DNA of 64,000 bases from contig NW_026262659.1 of assembly GCF_021869535.1 (NCBI RefSeq), positions 12,516,321 to 12,580,320 on the forward strand, in the 5' to 3' direction. This document shows positions 45,721-57,111 of the stretch, piece after piece; position 1 is the first letter of the stretch, and every line of letters starts with the position of its first letter. Position numbers and translations under genes: made by a program. This DNA comes from Mytilus californianus. Taxonomy: Eukaryota > Mollusca > Bivalvia > Mytilida > Mytilidae. The notes beneath the pieces are model-generated. The model was not told where the DNA came from, did not search any database, and saw nothing but the letters and a program-made list of their open reading frames with translations.

Positions 45721-47339
45721 GGGCATAGTTCTTTTGCCAATATCTAAATGAAGTCAGTCGTTAATATATATCTGTTGTTACAGAAAATGAACAAACAAAA
45801 AGATGTTTTGAGAAGTCCAACAAACATGCATGCACTGTTTTAAATTTTTTAGGAAATGATCAGAATGTATCTGAAAATAGATTCGAGTTAGCTTGTATCA
45901 GTTCTTTTACCGCTTTGAACATGGCAAAGTTCACAGATCTAGATAACTTGACTGGTGAGAGACGAATTTGTTTTTAACTTTTTCATACAGCAGAAAAAAT
46001 GAAGTAATATACAATTTGTGTGATATGACATTTGATTCTTAGGAAAAAGGATGCGCGTTGGGAAGCATGTCTATACATTATGTGCGTAAATAAAAAACAT
46101 TTACGCTGTTGTGACATCAAGCACACAACATCGAAATACAGGGAAAGGCGTTGGAGTGTACAAATTTGCTGTTGATATTCACTAAAATCTGAGTTTTGTA
46201 CATGTAAATGCTACTGAAGTTCAAGCATATGTTTCATATTTTTCTAAAAAAAGTAAGATGGTTCCCCGGGACAATCCATGCTAATAAAGAACAGACAACG
46301 CAAATGCCAAATATGCATATAACAGTCTACAAAACACAGAAAGTATGGATTGATCAGCGACACGGAGACTCAAGAATTGTTCACAGAAAAAGTAAAAGTC
46401 ACATTCTACTCATCCGTGATAACTGTTTATATTGTACATTAAAAACAACTAGTGTTTTCTATTCCGTCAGCATTTTGTTGGCAACGAAATATCTAAATCT
46501 AGTCTACACTTGCATGATAGAAATAGAACATGACATTTAATTCTTAATGAGTATCTTCAAATTACGAGTTCAACGGGGTAGACAAGAAAAAATTGTTTTC
46601 TAATTTTATGCTCTTGTGTATCATTCAGTCATAATGCTACGACCAGAAATTTAAACCTTTAAACTGTAGAAAACAAAGGACTAAAATCAAAAAGATTTTT
46701 TTACAAGAATTATTATGCAATTTTACAAGGATTTGTCATATAAATATCAACTTAACTGTCGAGATATCTGCATGTCCCATTCTATGGTCTATTAAACCTG
46801 GAATTATTATGTTACTGTTGCAGAATACAATACGGAATATTGTATCAATTAGTTCACAATCTTGTATGATACTGTAAACGTAAATAAAAATGTCAATCCA
46901 ACAACTCAAGAGGCCTTCCGACAGGTTTTCCCTAGGGCAATTTTTTTTTACGCTTCCACTTTCAATTTTTCTGCCATAAAACAAATAACATAAACATATT
47001 CTTCTTTAAAACTTTTTTTTTTTTAATTTAAAATATATCATTTTGCCTCATTGTTGTCAATGATAATTCTACTAACCTTTTTTTTAATGTCCATTGTAAC
47101 GAATTAACATTTGACATTTACTTTTCAAAAGATACTGTAATTTTGCAAGATCATAAAATCATTATGTTTGACTTCTGGGAACACGAGATTCTTCACCATA
47201 TAGTTTATCGGATATATATTTTTACGTCTAGTTGAAGGATAAAAACTAAAGCTTGAGATGTTTCTTACCTTTAAATATATTTCATCGTAGCAACAGTTTT
47301 CTTTTCCGGACGATTGTAAAAAGTAAAAGTCGACTTGAT
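45721..47339. other. AT-rich non-coding stretch
   Basis: The longest ORF (46208-46540, plus) has a composition and lack of motifs consistent with chance. No named repeat is seen. Confidence 0.45.
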
Positions 47340-47602
47340 GTTTAGTTTTTGTTAATTGTTGATGTAATTCATAATGTTTCTCGTTTCTCGTTTTTTATAT
47401 AGATTAGACCGTTGGTTTCCCTGTTTGGGTTGTTTTCCGCTAGTCATTTTTGGGGTCCTTTGTAGCTTGCTGTTAGGTGTGAGCCAAGGCTCCATATTGA
47501 AGGCCGTACTTTAACCTATATTGGTTTACTTTTGCAAATTGTAATTTGGAAGGAGAGTTGTCTCATTGGCACTCATACCACATCTTCTTATATCTATATA
47601 AT
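47340..47602 (+). repeat. Dispersed repeat R2, copy 2
   Basis: Collinear with 21239-21503 from TTTCTCGTTTCTCGTTTTTT to CATACCACATCTTCTTATAT, with scattered substitutions. Confidence 0.75.
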
Positions 47603-47859
47603 AGGTGAAAATGTCAATAGTGGTACAGCAGTCAAGGTTGTGTATAATCATAATCATTATAAAAACAAACAAATATGTCAACAAAAAAAAAACAAAAAGG
47701 CATATAGACAATGCACATAAGCAAAACCGAAAGACAAGAATACAAATATTTACCATAGCACAATAACATAATGACGGGATGTATAAGTACCGAGCCACGT
47801 CAAATGTATATAACCATAAACAGACTAAACAGTAAAAGTAATAATTTACAAAGACAAAT
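47603..47859 (-). repeat. Dispersed repeat R3, partial copy
   Basis: ATGACGGGATGTATAAGTAC then CGAGCCACGTCAAAT matches 29069-29110 and 44276-44320. RT copy 2 follows on its right, the same order as at 43335-44965. Confidence 0.6.
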
Positions 47860-48480
47860 AAAGAAAAATGACGAGACGTTTTTTCACAAACCCTGGTTCG
47901 TCAACTTTTCGCTCAGACACTTTTTATAAAGTCTGAGTAACAGCTTCCAGCTCTTGAATACCGAATGAGTTGGAAATGTTTATCCCGTATGCAGGTGAAG
48001 TTGGTAAATTGTTTCTTATTTGGAGGAAATTGATAATTTCAAAATTCAAATCGTCTCGTTTATCGTACATTCTGGTACTTACATGACCGGTTATGTCAAG
48101 TTCGAGGTACAAGTCTTAAAATGAGGCAAAAGAAACTGTGTCTGTTGTTTCTTCAATTTCTAGCTCTGGGGGATATTTAAATGGAACCCAATCAGAAAAG
48201 TTGGATTGTTAATAGAAAGAACATCATAAATTTATCTGAATGTGAAATTAAATGATCTGGTTCATTTGATCTTCTTGGTTTTGTCAAGTGTTTGAAGAAA
48301 ATCTGACTCTGACTCATACAAAAAAAAGAATAGGTCGGCAAGGAGAGGCACACAGTTCGTTCAAATAGGAATGCCGACAATTTGTTGAAAAGGTCTACCT
48401 CTAAATTCAACAAATATGTTGTCAACACGAAATTCCAGCTTACTGATCACTTGTTCCTCTGTGAAGCATATTTTACCATT
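47860..48480 (-). pseudogene. Reverse transcriptase relic, copy 2
   Basis: On minus from 48480: FTEEQVISKLEFRVDNIF, then FQQIVGIPI followed by a stop where the family reads a methionine-glycine pair, then TNCVPLLADLFFF (RT motif B region). The catalytic box region and ELE...TD follow further left, then YDKRDDLNFEIINF and SPAYGINISNSFG. Motif B of the P(M)GT..AP..A.LF type resembles that of PLE RTs (AMGTKMAPSYANIF at 6200). The frame is broken by several stops. Confidence 0.6.
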
Positions 48481-48929
48481 TTTTCACTTTAAATAAAATA
48501 TGCGGCATGGTTTCCCAAAGTAATAAGATTTATAGCGTATGCTATCACTTTTATGTTGAAAAGCATTCTAGATTATTTCTTTCTGTAACGATAAACTCCA
48601 TTTAGTCAACTTCTGGTTTTTGTTTCTCATTTTTAGTATGAAAGTGAGAGGATTGTGATAATTATAAACAAGAAAACGAGGCATAGTGGGATTTGAATAT
48701 GGATGAAATTGTTGAAGTGCAGACAACAATGTTAAACACTCTTTTCAATAGTTAAGTATTTTTTCTAATATTTATTTAATTTATTTATTTGTAGGAGGAG
48801 AACGTTTGGTAATTGCAACCGTTTAAGTCATAATAGGTTTTACTTGACCTTGGTCAACTGTGTGCCCAAAATAGTTAACAGTGTCCTGACAAAATTTACT
48901 TTTACCAAGATAAACAGTCAAATGTTTTT
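48481..48929. other. AT-rich non-coding stretch
   Basis: No gene; an A/T-rich spacer. Confidence 0.4.
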
Positions 48930-49003
48930 ACGAAAGTGATACAGTTTTAGCCTTAAAAGAAGTTCCTATAGGTATTATCTATTGTACAGAATTGCAACCT
49001 ACA
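48930..49003. repeat. Right-end relic of the AGGTTGCA MITE
   Basis: GTGATACAGTTTTAGCC, then AGTTCCTATAGG, then GAATTGCAACCTA matches the right end of the MITE in the gypsy 5' LTR (24511-24592). I could not identify the left part. Confidence 0.55.
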
Positions 49004-49061
49004 TTGGGTGAAAAAAGGAACATGTACAATTTCCCTAAATTAAGTTTCTGTTCAGAGTCTT

Positions 49062-49240
49062 AATGGAATTAACTCAAATATAAAAGTTTATAAGTATTTC
49101 ATGAAAATTGAGAAAATCCTGGGTCTGTACAGTTGACCTTGATAAGTCGTAATGGAATTAACTCAAATATAAAATTTCATAAGTATTTTATGAAAATTGA
49201 GAAAATCCTGGGCCTGTACAGTTGACCTTGATAATTCAGC
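49062..49240. repeat. Two-copy 89-bp tandem repeat
   Basis: AATGGAATTAACTCAAATAT at 49062 recurs at 49151, and both copies run on to AATCCTGGG(T/C)CTGTACAG then TTGACCTTGATAA. Confidence 0.85.
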
Positions 49241-50044
49241 AAAATTCACAGTTTACAATATGCATTGTTACATACAGCCCTGTAAGCCGTGTTAAATTTA
49301 CTCTTCGCAGTCATTGAAACTCATAGATCTGTAATGAATATAGTGTTCGGGTGTTTTTATCCTGTCGAAAACCCAAAAGTAAGCCTTACCACCTGAATGT
49401 GCTTTTTTATGTCTGCAGCATAAAACATACAATCTAGAGATACAAACAATACATCAATAAAACTAACAAAAGTGTGTTTGTCCTTAAAAAGTAATAAATA
49501 TTCCATATTCACAGAATGAGCAGAATGAGCAGAATTAGTTTTGCAAATTTGAGACCCCAGTGGCAAAAGACAGTAACAAAAATACCCCTAGCCCCTGGTT
49601 CATAAAACAGATAATTAAGCATGGAAAGGCTATGCTTGGATTATTATAAAAATCTTTTGTATAGAAAACTAAACTTATGTTTTGAATGCATGCAAACAAA
49701 AAAAATTCCATCTACTCAGTTCTCTAAAAATTGTAGGGAAGTCATACATCAGATTAGTTAATTCATGCATACAGTTTTTGCAAATATTGCTTTGTAGAAA
49801 CATTTTCAGTCATATTTTATCCAAATTATGTTAGGTTTATAGTAAGATATAATATTATTGTGACAAAATATATAAACTGACCATTTGAATCAGAAATTGA
49901 GATCTTGTATAGCTAATAGGCATACAGTACCACGCGTAGGTGGACTGGAGACATAATGTTATAATGGTTAACTACTAAACTGAACGTTTTTTCATTGATG
50001 CACAAAATTGATAAATGTTTTCAATTTGTTATCTGAATAGTTTC
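49241..50044. other. AT-rich non-coding stretch
   Basis: The short minus-strand ORF at 49357-49566 has no recognisable feature. Confidence 0.4.
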
Positions 50045-50140
50045 TACATAAGAAAATTGGAATACCAAGTCAGGAATATCGCAGTTGTAATCCGTTCGTT
50101 TGATGTGTTTTTTTTATAATTTTACCTTTTTCATACAGAC
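50045..50140 (+). repeat. Dispersed repeat R3 end, inverted
   Basis: ATACCAAGTCAGGAATATCG ... CCGTTCGTTTGATGTGTTTT ... ATTTTACCTTTTT is the reverse complement of the R3 terminus at 43335-43470, much shortened by an internal deletion. Confidence 0.5.
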
Positions 50141-50148
50141 AGATTTAA

Positions 50149-50586
50149 GGTGGCACGGTAGTATTTCCTGGCCCATAAGGGATAATGATAGCCTTTTTAG
50201 AATTTTCACCACTTTCTAACACTGCCAAAAATTCTACATTCACAGTTAACTGAAGTACTTCCATTTTACTATTCAGAAATGAATTTGAATATGTATCATG
50301 ACCGTTTACTTTTTTTGCTATCTTTAAGAACCAAAGGCCACTAGTGATTTTAGGTCTTTTATCGTGCAGTGAATACAAAATTTAAAAAAATTCTCAAAAA
50401 TTCATTTTCATCTGTATGTAAAATGATTTCATATTTTTTCTACACCTGATTCATCCCTCAGTTAGGGAAAGTATGTTCAGTAGATACTGTATTTTTTGTC
50501 CAATCATAATGTTCAGATACATTGACTTAAGTAGGGTACACAAAAGAGCAACCTAAATTCTGGAATGCAAATACTACCGTGCTACC
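50149..50586. mobile_element. 438-bp TTAA-flanked MITE, family 2, copy 1
   Basis: Left end GGTGGCACGGTAGTATTT; the right end in reverse complement is GGTAGCACGGTAGTATTT (17 of 18). TTAA lies at 50145-50148 and 50587-50590. The ends start GGT like family 1 but otherwise differ. No transposase is encoded. Confidence 0.85.
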
Positions 50587-51818
50587 TTAACCAAGACATT
50601 TCAAACTTGAAATCAGTCATGACACCTATGATGCATAGCCTTTTTACTATGTTACATATTACAATAAAGAATACAAGTCTGCACTTATTTCTTACCAAAA
50701 AAAATGAAAGATTACACCCCTACCCCAGCTGGCAGATTTTCACTTTTTTATCATTTTGCCATTTTTACTAAAGGAGTGAACAAAATCCAAATATATGATG
50801 TTTCAAATCAACACAGAAGTCAAACATGGTGATTCAGGAGGAATTATTGGATTGCCAACTCTATTTATAGTTAATCTGACTGAAAGAAACAGTTTAAGCA
50901 CCAAATTATGAAAAATGATATTAAAGTCCATTCCACATTTTACAGCATGTCTTACATTACTTTAAGCATTTACAGATTATGAAGGCAACACAACAAGATT
51001 CTTTAGATGGCAGTTAACTATTATTCTAAAATCTATTTGACAATACATGTACTACAATATATCTCTAAGTTGACTGTTTGTCTATTTCTCATGTATGCTT
51101 TAAGTTAAATTATGTCCCCTTACATAATGATTTTACCTTTATTGTGCTTTTCATTGTCAGAAAATCAAAACAATTAATGACATTTGCATGGAAAATGAAT
51201 AAACTATTTAATGTTGTTGATAAACAATCATAATTACATTCTTTGTCAAAAAAAATGTCCTGTCAGTGTAAAGAAACCCCTATTGCTATCTCTATTTCAG
51301 CCAAATATGAGGGCTAAATGAATAAGTAAGGACCCCTTAACCACTTGCTGGTTTCAAAAAAGCTCATTCTGGTGTCATGTTACCACAGAACTACAAATTA
51401 AACCTAAAGAAAACTAGTAAAGCTGTTCTTGTGTGGAAAAAAATAAGAAATTATGCAATTTATTTATTTCGGTGAAAATAATAGGATGTACAGGCAAATA
51501 CAATATGTCGCGTCTTAATTTCCAGTGGTTGCACACGTGTCAGACACTGCGAAAAGTTAAAGCGAGCATTCATAATTAAAAATGTATTGCAAGTTACATA
51601 AAAATAATGAAGTTGTACTTTCTAGGTAAGTTTTTACTTTATTACCCAAAGATCAGGCAAAATTTGCTGAATCAGCAATTTTCACTCCCAGGGGTGGAAT
51701 TTAAGGGCTGTTTTTATCATAGTTGCCCTTAATCAACTTTTTATTGATCAACTTACAAATTGCATAGGTAAAAAAAAATCCTTCATTGATTTAGTGTACA
51801 CATGTATATCCCCCTTAA

Positions 51819-52259
51819 GGTGGCACGGTAGTATTTCCTGGCCCATAAGGGATAATGATAGCCTTTTTAGAATTTTCACCACTTTCTAACACTGCCAAAA
51901 ATTCTACATTCACAGTTGGTTAACTGAAGTACTTTCATTTTAATATTCAGAAATGAATTTGAATATGTATCATGACCGTTTACTTTTTTTACTATCTTTA
52001 AGAACCTAAGGCCACTAGTGCTTTTAGGTCTTTTATCGTGCAGTGAATACAAAATTAAAAAAAATTCGCAAAAATTCATTTTCATCTGTATGTAAAATTA
52101 TTTCATATTTTTCTACACCTGATTCATCCCTCAGTTTGGGAAAGTATGTTCAGTAGATACTGTATTTTGTGTCCAATCATAATGTTCAGATACATTGACT
52201 TAAGTAGGGTACACAAAAGAGCAACCTAAATTCTGGAATGCAAATACTACCGTGCTACC
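51819..52259. mobile_element. 441-bp TTAA-flanked MITE, family 2, copy 2
   Basis: Same ends as copy 1, with TTAA at 51815-51818 and 52260-52263. Very similar to copy 1 apart from small indels (for example GTTGGTTAAC versus GTTAAC). Confidence 0.85.
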
Positions 52260-52932
52260 TTAACCAAGACATTTCAAAATTGAAATCAGTCATGACACAT
52301 ATGATGCATAGCCTTCTTACTATGTAACATATTACAATAAAGAATACAAGTCTGCACTTATTTCTTACCAAAAAAAAAATGAAAGATTACACCCCTACCC
52401 CAGCTGGCAGATTTTCACTTTTTTATCATCTTACCATTTTTACTAAAGGAGTGAACAAAATCCAAATATATGATGTTTCAAATCAACACAGAAGTCAAAC
52501 ATGGTGATTCAGGAGGAACTATTGGATTGCCAACTCTATTTATAGTTAATCTGACTGAAAGAAACAGTTTAAGCACCAAATTATGAAAAATGATATTAAA
52601 GTCCATTCCACATTTTACAGCATGCCTTACATTACTTTAAGCTTTTCCAGATTATGAAGGCAACACAACAAGATTCTTTAGATGGCAGTTAACTATTATT
52701 CTAAAATCTATTTGACAATACATGTACTACAATATATCTTTAAGTTGACTGTTTGTCTATTTCTCATGTATGCATTAAGTTAAATTATGTCCCCTTATAT
52801 AATGATTTTACCTTTATTGTGCTTTTCATTGTCAGAAAATCAAAACAATTAATGACATTTGCATGGAAAATGAATAAACTATTTAATCTTGCTGATAAAC
52901 AATCATAATTACATTCTTTGTCAAAAAAAATG

Positions 52933-53310
52933 ATGAGTTTATTTACAATCACTGGGTCGATGCCACTGCTGGTGTAGTTTTTATTCCACGATGGTATCAC
53001 CAGCCCAGTAGTAAATACTTCTGTGTTGACATGAATTATCATTAACATGTCGTAATTATAAATTAACTGTTTACAAAACTTAGAATTTTTGAAATACTAA
53101 GGCTTTTCTGCCTCAGGAATAGATTACCGTAGTTGTATTTGGCAAAACTTTTAGGAATTTTTGGCCCTCAATGCTCTTCAACTTCGAACTTTTCTTGGCC
53201 TTTTAAAAAAATTTGATTCAAGCGTCCCTGATGAGTCTTTTGTGGACGAAACGCGCGTCTGGCGCAGATATAAAATGTCAATCCTTGTATCTATGATAAG
53301 TTTTTTTACT
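52933..53310 (+). repeat. Hammerhead-bearing dispersed repeat
   Basis: GATGAGTTTATTTACAATCA at 52933 is echoed at the other end by GATAAGTTTTTTTAC (53295-53310), as if the unit were cut from a tandem array with a ~360-bp monomer. It contains a hammerhead at 53222-53265. An incidental ORF (53161-53352) covers the ribozyme. From memory this is an abundant mussel repeat. Confidence 0.7.
53222..53265 (+). ncRNA. Hammerhead ribozyme in dispersed repeat
   Basis: Helix I strand GCGTCC (53222-53227), core CTGATGA (53228-53234), helix II GTC/GAC around TTTTGTG (53235-53247), GAAA (53248-53251), helix III CG..CG (53252-53257), cleavage triplet GUC ending at 53259, helix I strand TGGCGC (53260-53265). 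The base next to the cleavage site is C opposite U where an A-U pair is expected, a likely weakening mutation; the other five helix I pairs hold. Unlike the satellite family, this one has the common CUGAUGA box and a GUC site. Confidence 0.8.
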
Positions 53311-54518
53311 GTAACGTCATATAAACTAGTAGTTTGTATCTATCAATATTAATTCATGTGTTACAAGAGAGTTTGTTGGCATTACAGTGTAGTTTTTTAT
53401 ATGGTTTTATTCCGGACAAAGAAAGATGTTTGTCTTCCGATGATTAAGGTAATGCATTTGTATTTGCTATGGTTGTCACCAAAACATGATTGCCATTTAC
53501 GACAACTCAGATCAACCGTAAGACACAATATATGAAGCAAGAGGGTTGACAATTCAATCGTGTTGTCTCTGACTACAGGTTTGAGTTGAACATCATACTA
53601 ATGAATTTAAAAAATAATTAGTATAGTACAGAGGCCAGTATCGCTAACACTGGTATACACGTTCCGCCCCTCGTCATGTACTTTATTAGGAAAGTGTATT
53701 CCATATACGGTATATGCTATCCACTACTTACATGTTTTATTGACGTCTTCTTCAACATAACTTTTGTTATCGTATTTGTTGGATTTATTTATATGTTCTT
53801 TCGATTTGTTTAGTCATTTTTGTTGTCCGTGGTGTATGTTTACACAGTTTTGGTTGCTGGATCCCAATTATTGTCACGTTAACCTGTTATTACTGTTTGA
53901 CTAGATCACTCAGTTCTGTGAATATAACGAAACTACAAACAACTTTCGAAAACGTGGGAGGTTGCGCTAGCTATAAAACCAGGTCTAATCCCCAATTTTC
54001 GTAAATAAGGGGACAGTTTTTTTTACTCGTACCGTTGGTTGATAATTTTTTATGGTCTTTCCCTTTTGTTTTAATTTACCATAGAGTTCAGTAAATTTTA
54101 TATATTTTTGTTTCATAAGACGCACGAATATAAACAACAAAAATACATGTTTTTTTCATTTTCTCAATATGTAGTTCATTTATAAACGAATTGTAAGAGA
54201 TGATTTGATGGAAGTGATCTTATGAACTGGAAGGTATAAAAGATTTACAGATTATGAAATATAATATCAACTAAAGCTATGACATCAACACATTTGGTTG
54301 GCTAATCGAGCAAATGCGTAAAAAGTAAAACAAGTAATTAATTTAATGAATGATTAACATCACAGACAAATATTGTGTCATAAGTAAGTTTTGCAAAATT
54401 AGTTACCAAGACGAAAGGCATTTCAGCCCTTTTCGAATCGTTAATAGTTGAAAAGGGGAAAGGGAAATGGGATTTTCACATTATTATATATTGCATATTT
54501 ATGTAATTATTAATAAGA
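53311..54518. other. AT-rich non-coding stretch
   Basis: No gene or repeat that I can support. Confidence 0.45.
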
Positions 54519-54638
54519 TGTGGTATGAGCGCCAATGAGGCAACACTACATCCAAGTCACGAAGTTAAAAATTAAACAATTATATGTCAAAGTACAACCT
54601 TCAACATGGAACTCTGGCTCACACTGAAATCTAATGGA
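54519..54638 (-). repeat. Dispersed repeat R2, inverted fragment
   Basis: GATGTGGTATGAGCGCCAAT then GAGGCAAC, and TTCAACATGGAACTCTGGCT then CACAC, are the reverse complement of the 3' part of R2. The CACTA-type element begins just to the right. Confidence 0.65.
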
Positions 54639-54645
54639 CACACAC

Positions 54646-54910
54646 CACTACTGTAACAACAGCCCATGAAAAGGCCGTGAAATGTCTGTGAAATATCACA
54701 GGGCCGTGAAAACCCCGTGAAAATACCCCGTGACTTTTGTAAAAAAAATATTTCTAAAGGCCGTGAAAAATATTTGATGTTAGAAAAAGACCGTGAAATT
54801 TCAATACCCCGTGAAAAGGCCGTGATAATTTGTCCTTTCATACTTAATAAAAATATCACGGCCTTTTCACTGGTTGTTGAAACCAGTGAAAAGGCCGTGA
54901 TATTTTTTCA
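54646..54910. promoter_or_regulatory. CACTA left subterminal repeat region
   Basis: About a dozen motifs of the form (G/C)CCGTGAAA(A/T) or close variants in ~260 bp, for example GGCCGTGAAATG, GGGCCGTGAAAACCCCGTGA and GACCGTGAAATT. In plant En/Spm, subterminal repeats of this sort bind the transposase accessory protein; a similar role here is inferred. Confidence 0.7.
54849..54907. repeat. Perfect 27-bp-arm hairpin in CACTA subterminal region
   Basis: AAAAATATCACGGCC then TTTTCACTGGTT, a 5-nt loop GTTGA, then the exact complement. The arms contain the subterminal motif in both orientations. Confidence 0.9.
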
Positions 54911-55864
54911 TGTCAATTTTTTTTATCCTAATTCAGATTTAAAACATCCCATGTGATTATTGTAATATGGTCTAATTATTTCCACTCACATTTTTCTAAA
55001 TATCCTATAAACTTTTCATTAAAAATATATGTCTGTTTAAATATTATTATATGCAATACTACTGTACAGGACTGACTTTTAAATGGAACCATTCATTGTT
55101 ATAATTAATGACTTTGTGCCAATAAATATTTTGTATTTAAAGAAAAGTATTTTGCTTCTCGTCTGTACATTATTATAAACAATGTAAACATTAATTTTAA
55201 TTTGAACCGAAACATGTAAAAACGAGAACTTCCCCGAATATCAGACCGTATCCGGATTCGTGTTTCTTTTACAGTAATTGTAACATTTCCGCAAGGTTGC
55301 ATTTGGAAATTTGAAAGACGCCGAAGGTCGATTAATATTTACTTTATAGATGCAAGACGAGTGACAGCAAGTTTGAGGTAAGTTAAGTTATTAATATTTT
55401 ATTCTTTTTACATCATATCACCAAAATGTTGATGACGTTTGTGAGCATTTCCATTGAACTGATTTTCACTGAATTTGCAGGAACCGCGCGAACATGCATG
55501 TGATATATTCATTTATATTTGAGTCTGTTGCACTTGATTTCTTTAATCATTTCGGTTAATGTTTTCTAAGACTTACCGGATCCTTCAAATACGATTACGG
55601 TTTTGTTTTGTTTAAGTATTTGGGGAAAAAGGGGGGGTCCTTTTTCCCCACACTGGCCACATAAAAAAAATGACATTTATGTACAGTACACTACGTAGAC
55701 ATAGACATAGATAAAAATTATTGGAAATGATTATAATAGCAATAAGTATCTCTGAAATGGAGTTCACTCTGATAATCAGAGGCGTAACCCCCTTTGAATG
55801 TGTCGAGAGCTATTTAAGTATTTTCTGACTTGGCCGTCGGGACACAAGTTCAAAAGGGATTAAT

Positions 55865-56022
55865 CAGAGGCGTAGCAGGGAAAGTATTTAATATTTGTAT
55901 GGCAAAATGTCCTTTCTAGAAGGGTTTGTGCCATAAAATAAGAATAATTGGTATGGCAATGAGGTGTTTAAAAAATAATTGGTATGGCGAATGTGCCTGC
56001 AGTAAAAGTTGCTACGCCCCTG
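55865..56022. mobile_element. Short element with hAT-like ends nested in CACTA element
   Basis: Left CAGAGGCGTAGC, right GCTACGCCCCTG, about 158 bp. CAG(R)GGCGTAGC-type ends are common in animal hAT elements. The flanking 8-mers do not match, so the target duplication is lost or the element is incomplete. A second left-end scrap, CAGAGGCGTAACCCC, is near 55780. Confidence 0.45.
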
Positions 56023-56231
56023 GCCCCCTGTAAAATAAATAGCTGTGACTCATTACGGCCACTTAGTCTAGACAAGTTTGGCTTAAGCCATACATATTAT
56101 TACTTCAAACAAACATTTAAATTTAATAGTCTGTCTTAAAAGTGTCTTTAGTCTTTAAAAAAATCTAAAAAAAATAATATAAGTTGACAATACAGAACTT
56201 CGTTTACTAATGATGCCGTATATATTGGATA

Positions 56232-56365
56232 GGGGGCAGATTTTCTGGAAAATGGTATGAAAATATGGGAAAACCTATGCATGTTTCCAAGTGGCTTTTC
56301 TGTTTCAATGATGTTTTTTAGTATTTTTCATACCATTTTCACCTCCAGTATGAAAATCTGCCCCC
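56232..56365. mobile_element. 134-bp palindromic MITE nested in CACTA element
   Basis: GGGGGCAGATTTTC on the left and GAAAATCTGCCCCC on the right, flanked by TA on both sides (56230-56231 and 56366-56367). GGTATGAAAAT and ATTTTTCATACC extend the foldback inwards. Confidence 0.7.
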
Positions 56366-57111
56366 TATTCAATATGGGGTCATTAACCGTGAAGTCCTGT
56401 ATTGCATGGAATAATATTGTAGCTGTTTTAAGTACATGTATGTACATAAATGCCAAAAATTAATTTGAATATATAAATAGTTTTTTTATATACATGTATA
56501 ATATATGTAATGTTTCTTTATTTATTCTAGGAATGAAGAGCAAAAGGATATAGCAGTCTTTATATAAAATAGTTCAGGAATCCAGTTGGAAAGAAGAGCT
56601 TTTCAGTTAAAAGTATTTCCTGGGAATTAACAGGAACTTCTATAAATGTTTTTCTGGAATAGTTATTCAAAAGGGCAGTGAAGTGAAGGATTACATTAGA
56701 CAAATATTGCTGAAGTGGTAAAATCAGACCCAAGAGATGTACAAAATTTCTACAATACATGTTACAGCTGACTTTAGCTACTTAATCACATTGACATTTG
56801 TGTGCTTTTATGTTTTCTTTACATAATTACTACAGTTCTATTAAAATTAATATATTTATTCTTTGTCACAATTATCAAAAATGCTTATTACTAAAAAAAA
56901 TACAGCATTTTAATATGGTTTTTCATAGTCTCACTTGCATTGTACTTAAATAAGTTGTCTGTAGATGTTTACACTAGTAGGTTTTCAGGCATTTCACTTC
57001 ACTTGATTGAAACAGCATTTAATTTTTTTGTTAAATTAAGGCCTGAAAAATACATTTAACATTTTACAGGAGATTTCACAATCAGTGAATGGCTGTTTAT
57101 CACAGTAGTAC

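Larger units (their letters stand above)
50149..52931. repeat. 1.1-kb direct repeat pair starting at a MITE end
   Basis: 50149-51257 and 51819-52931 are nearly identical. The left limit of homology is the MITE's left end (TTAAGG). The right limit is CTTTGTCAAAAAAAATG, about 670 bp beyond the MITE. The 561 bp between the copies (51258-51818) are single copy. In the second copy the right limit abuts the hammerhead-bearing repeat at 52933. Confidence 0.9.

Noticed and set aside
53161-53352. 63-codon ORF over the dispersed-repeat ribozyme
   Set aside because: It coincides with the structured ribozyme and repeat body; no protein motif, and the repeat explains the sequence.
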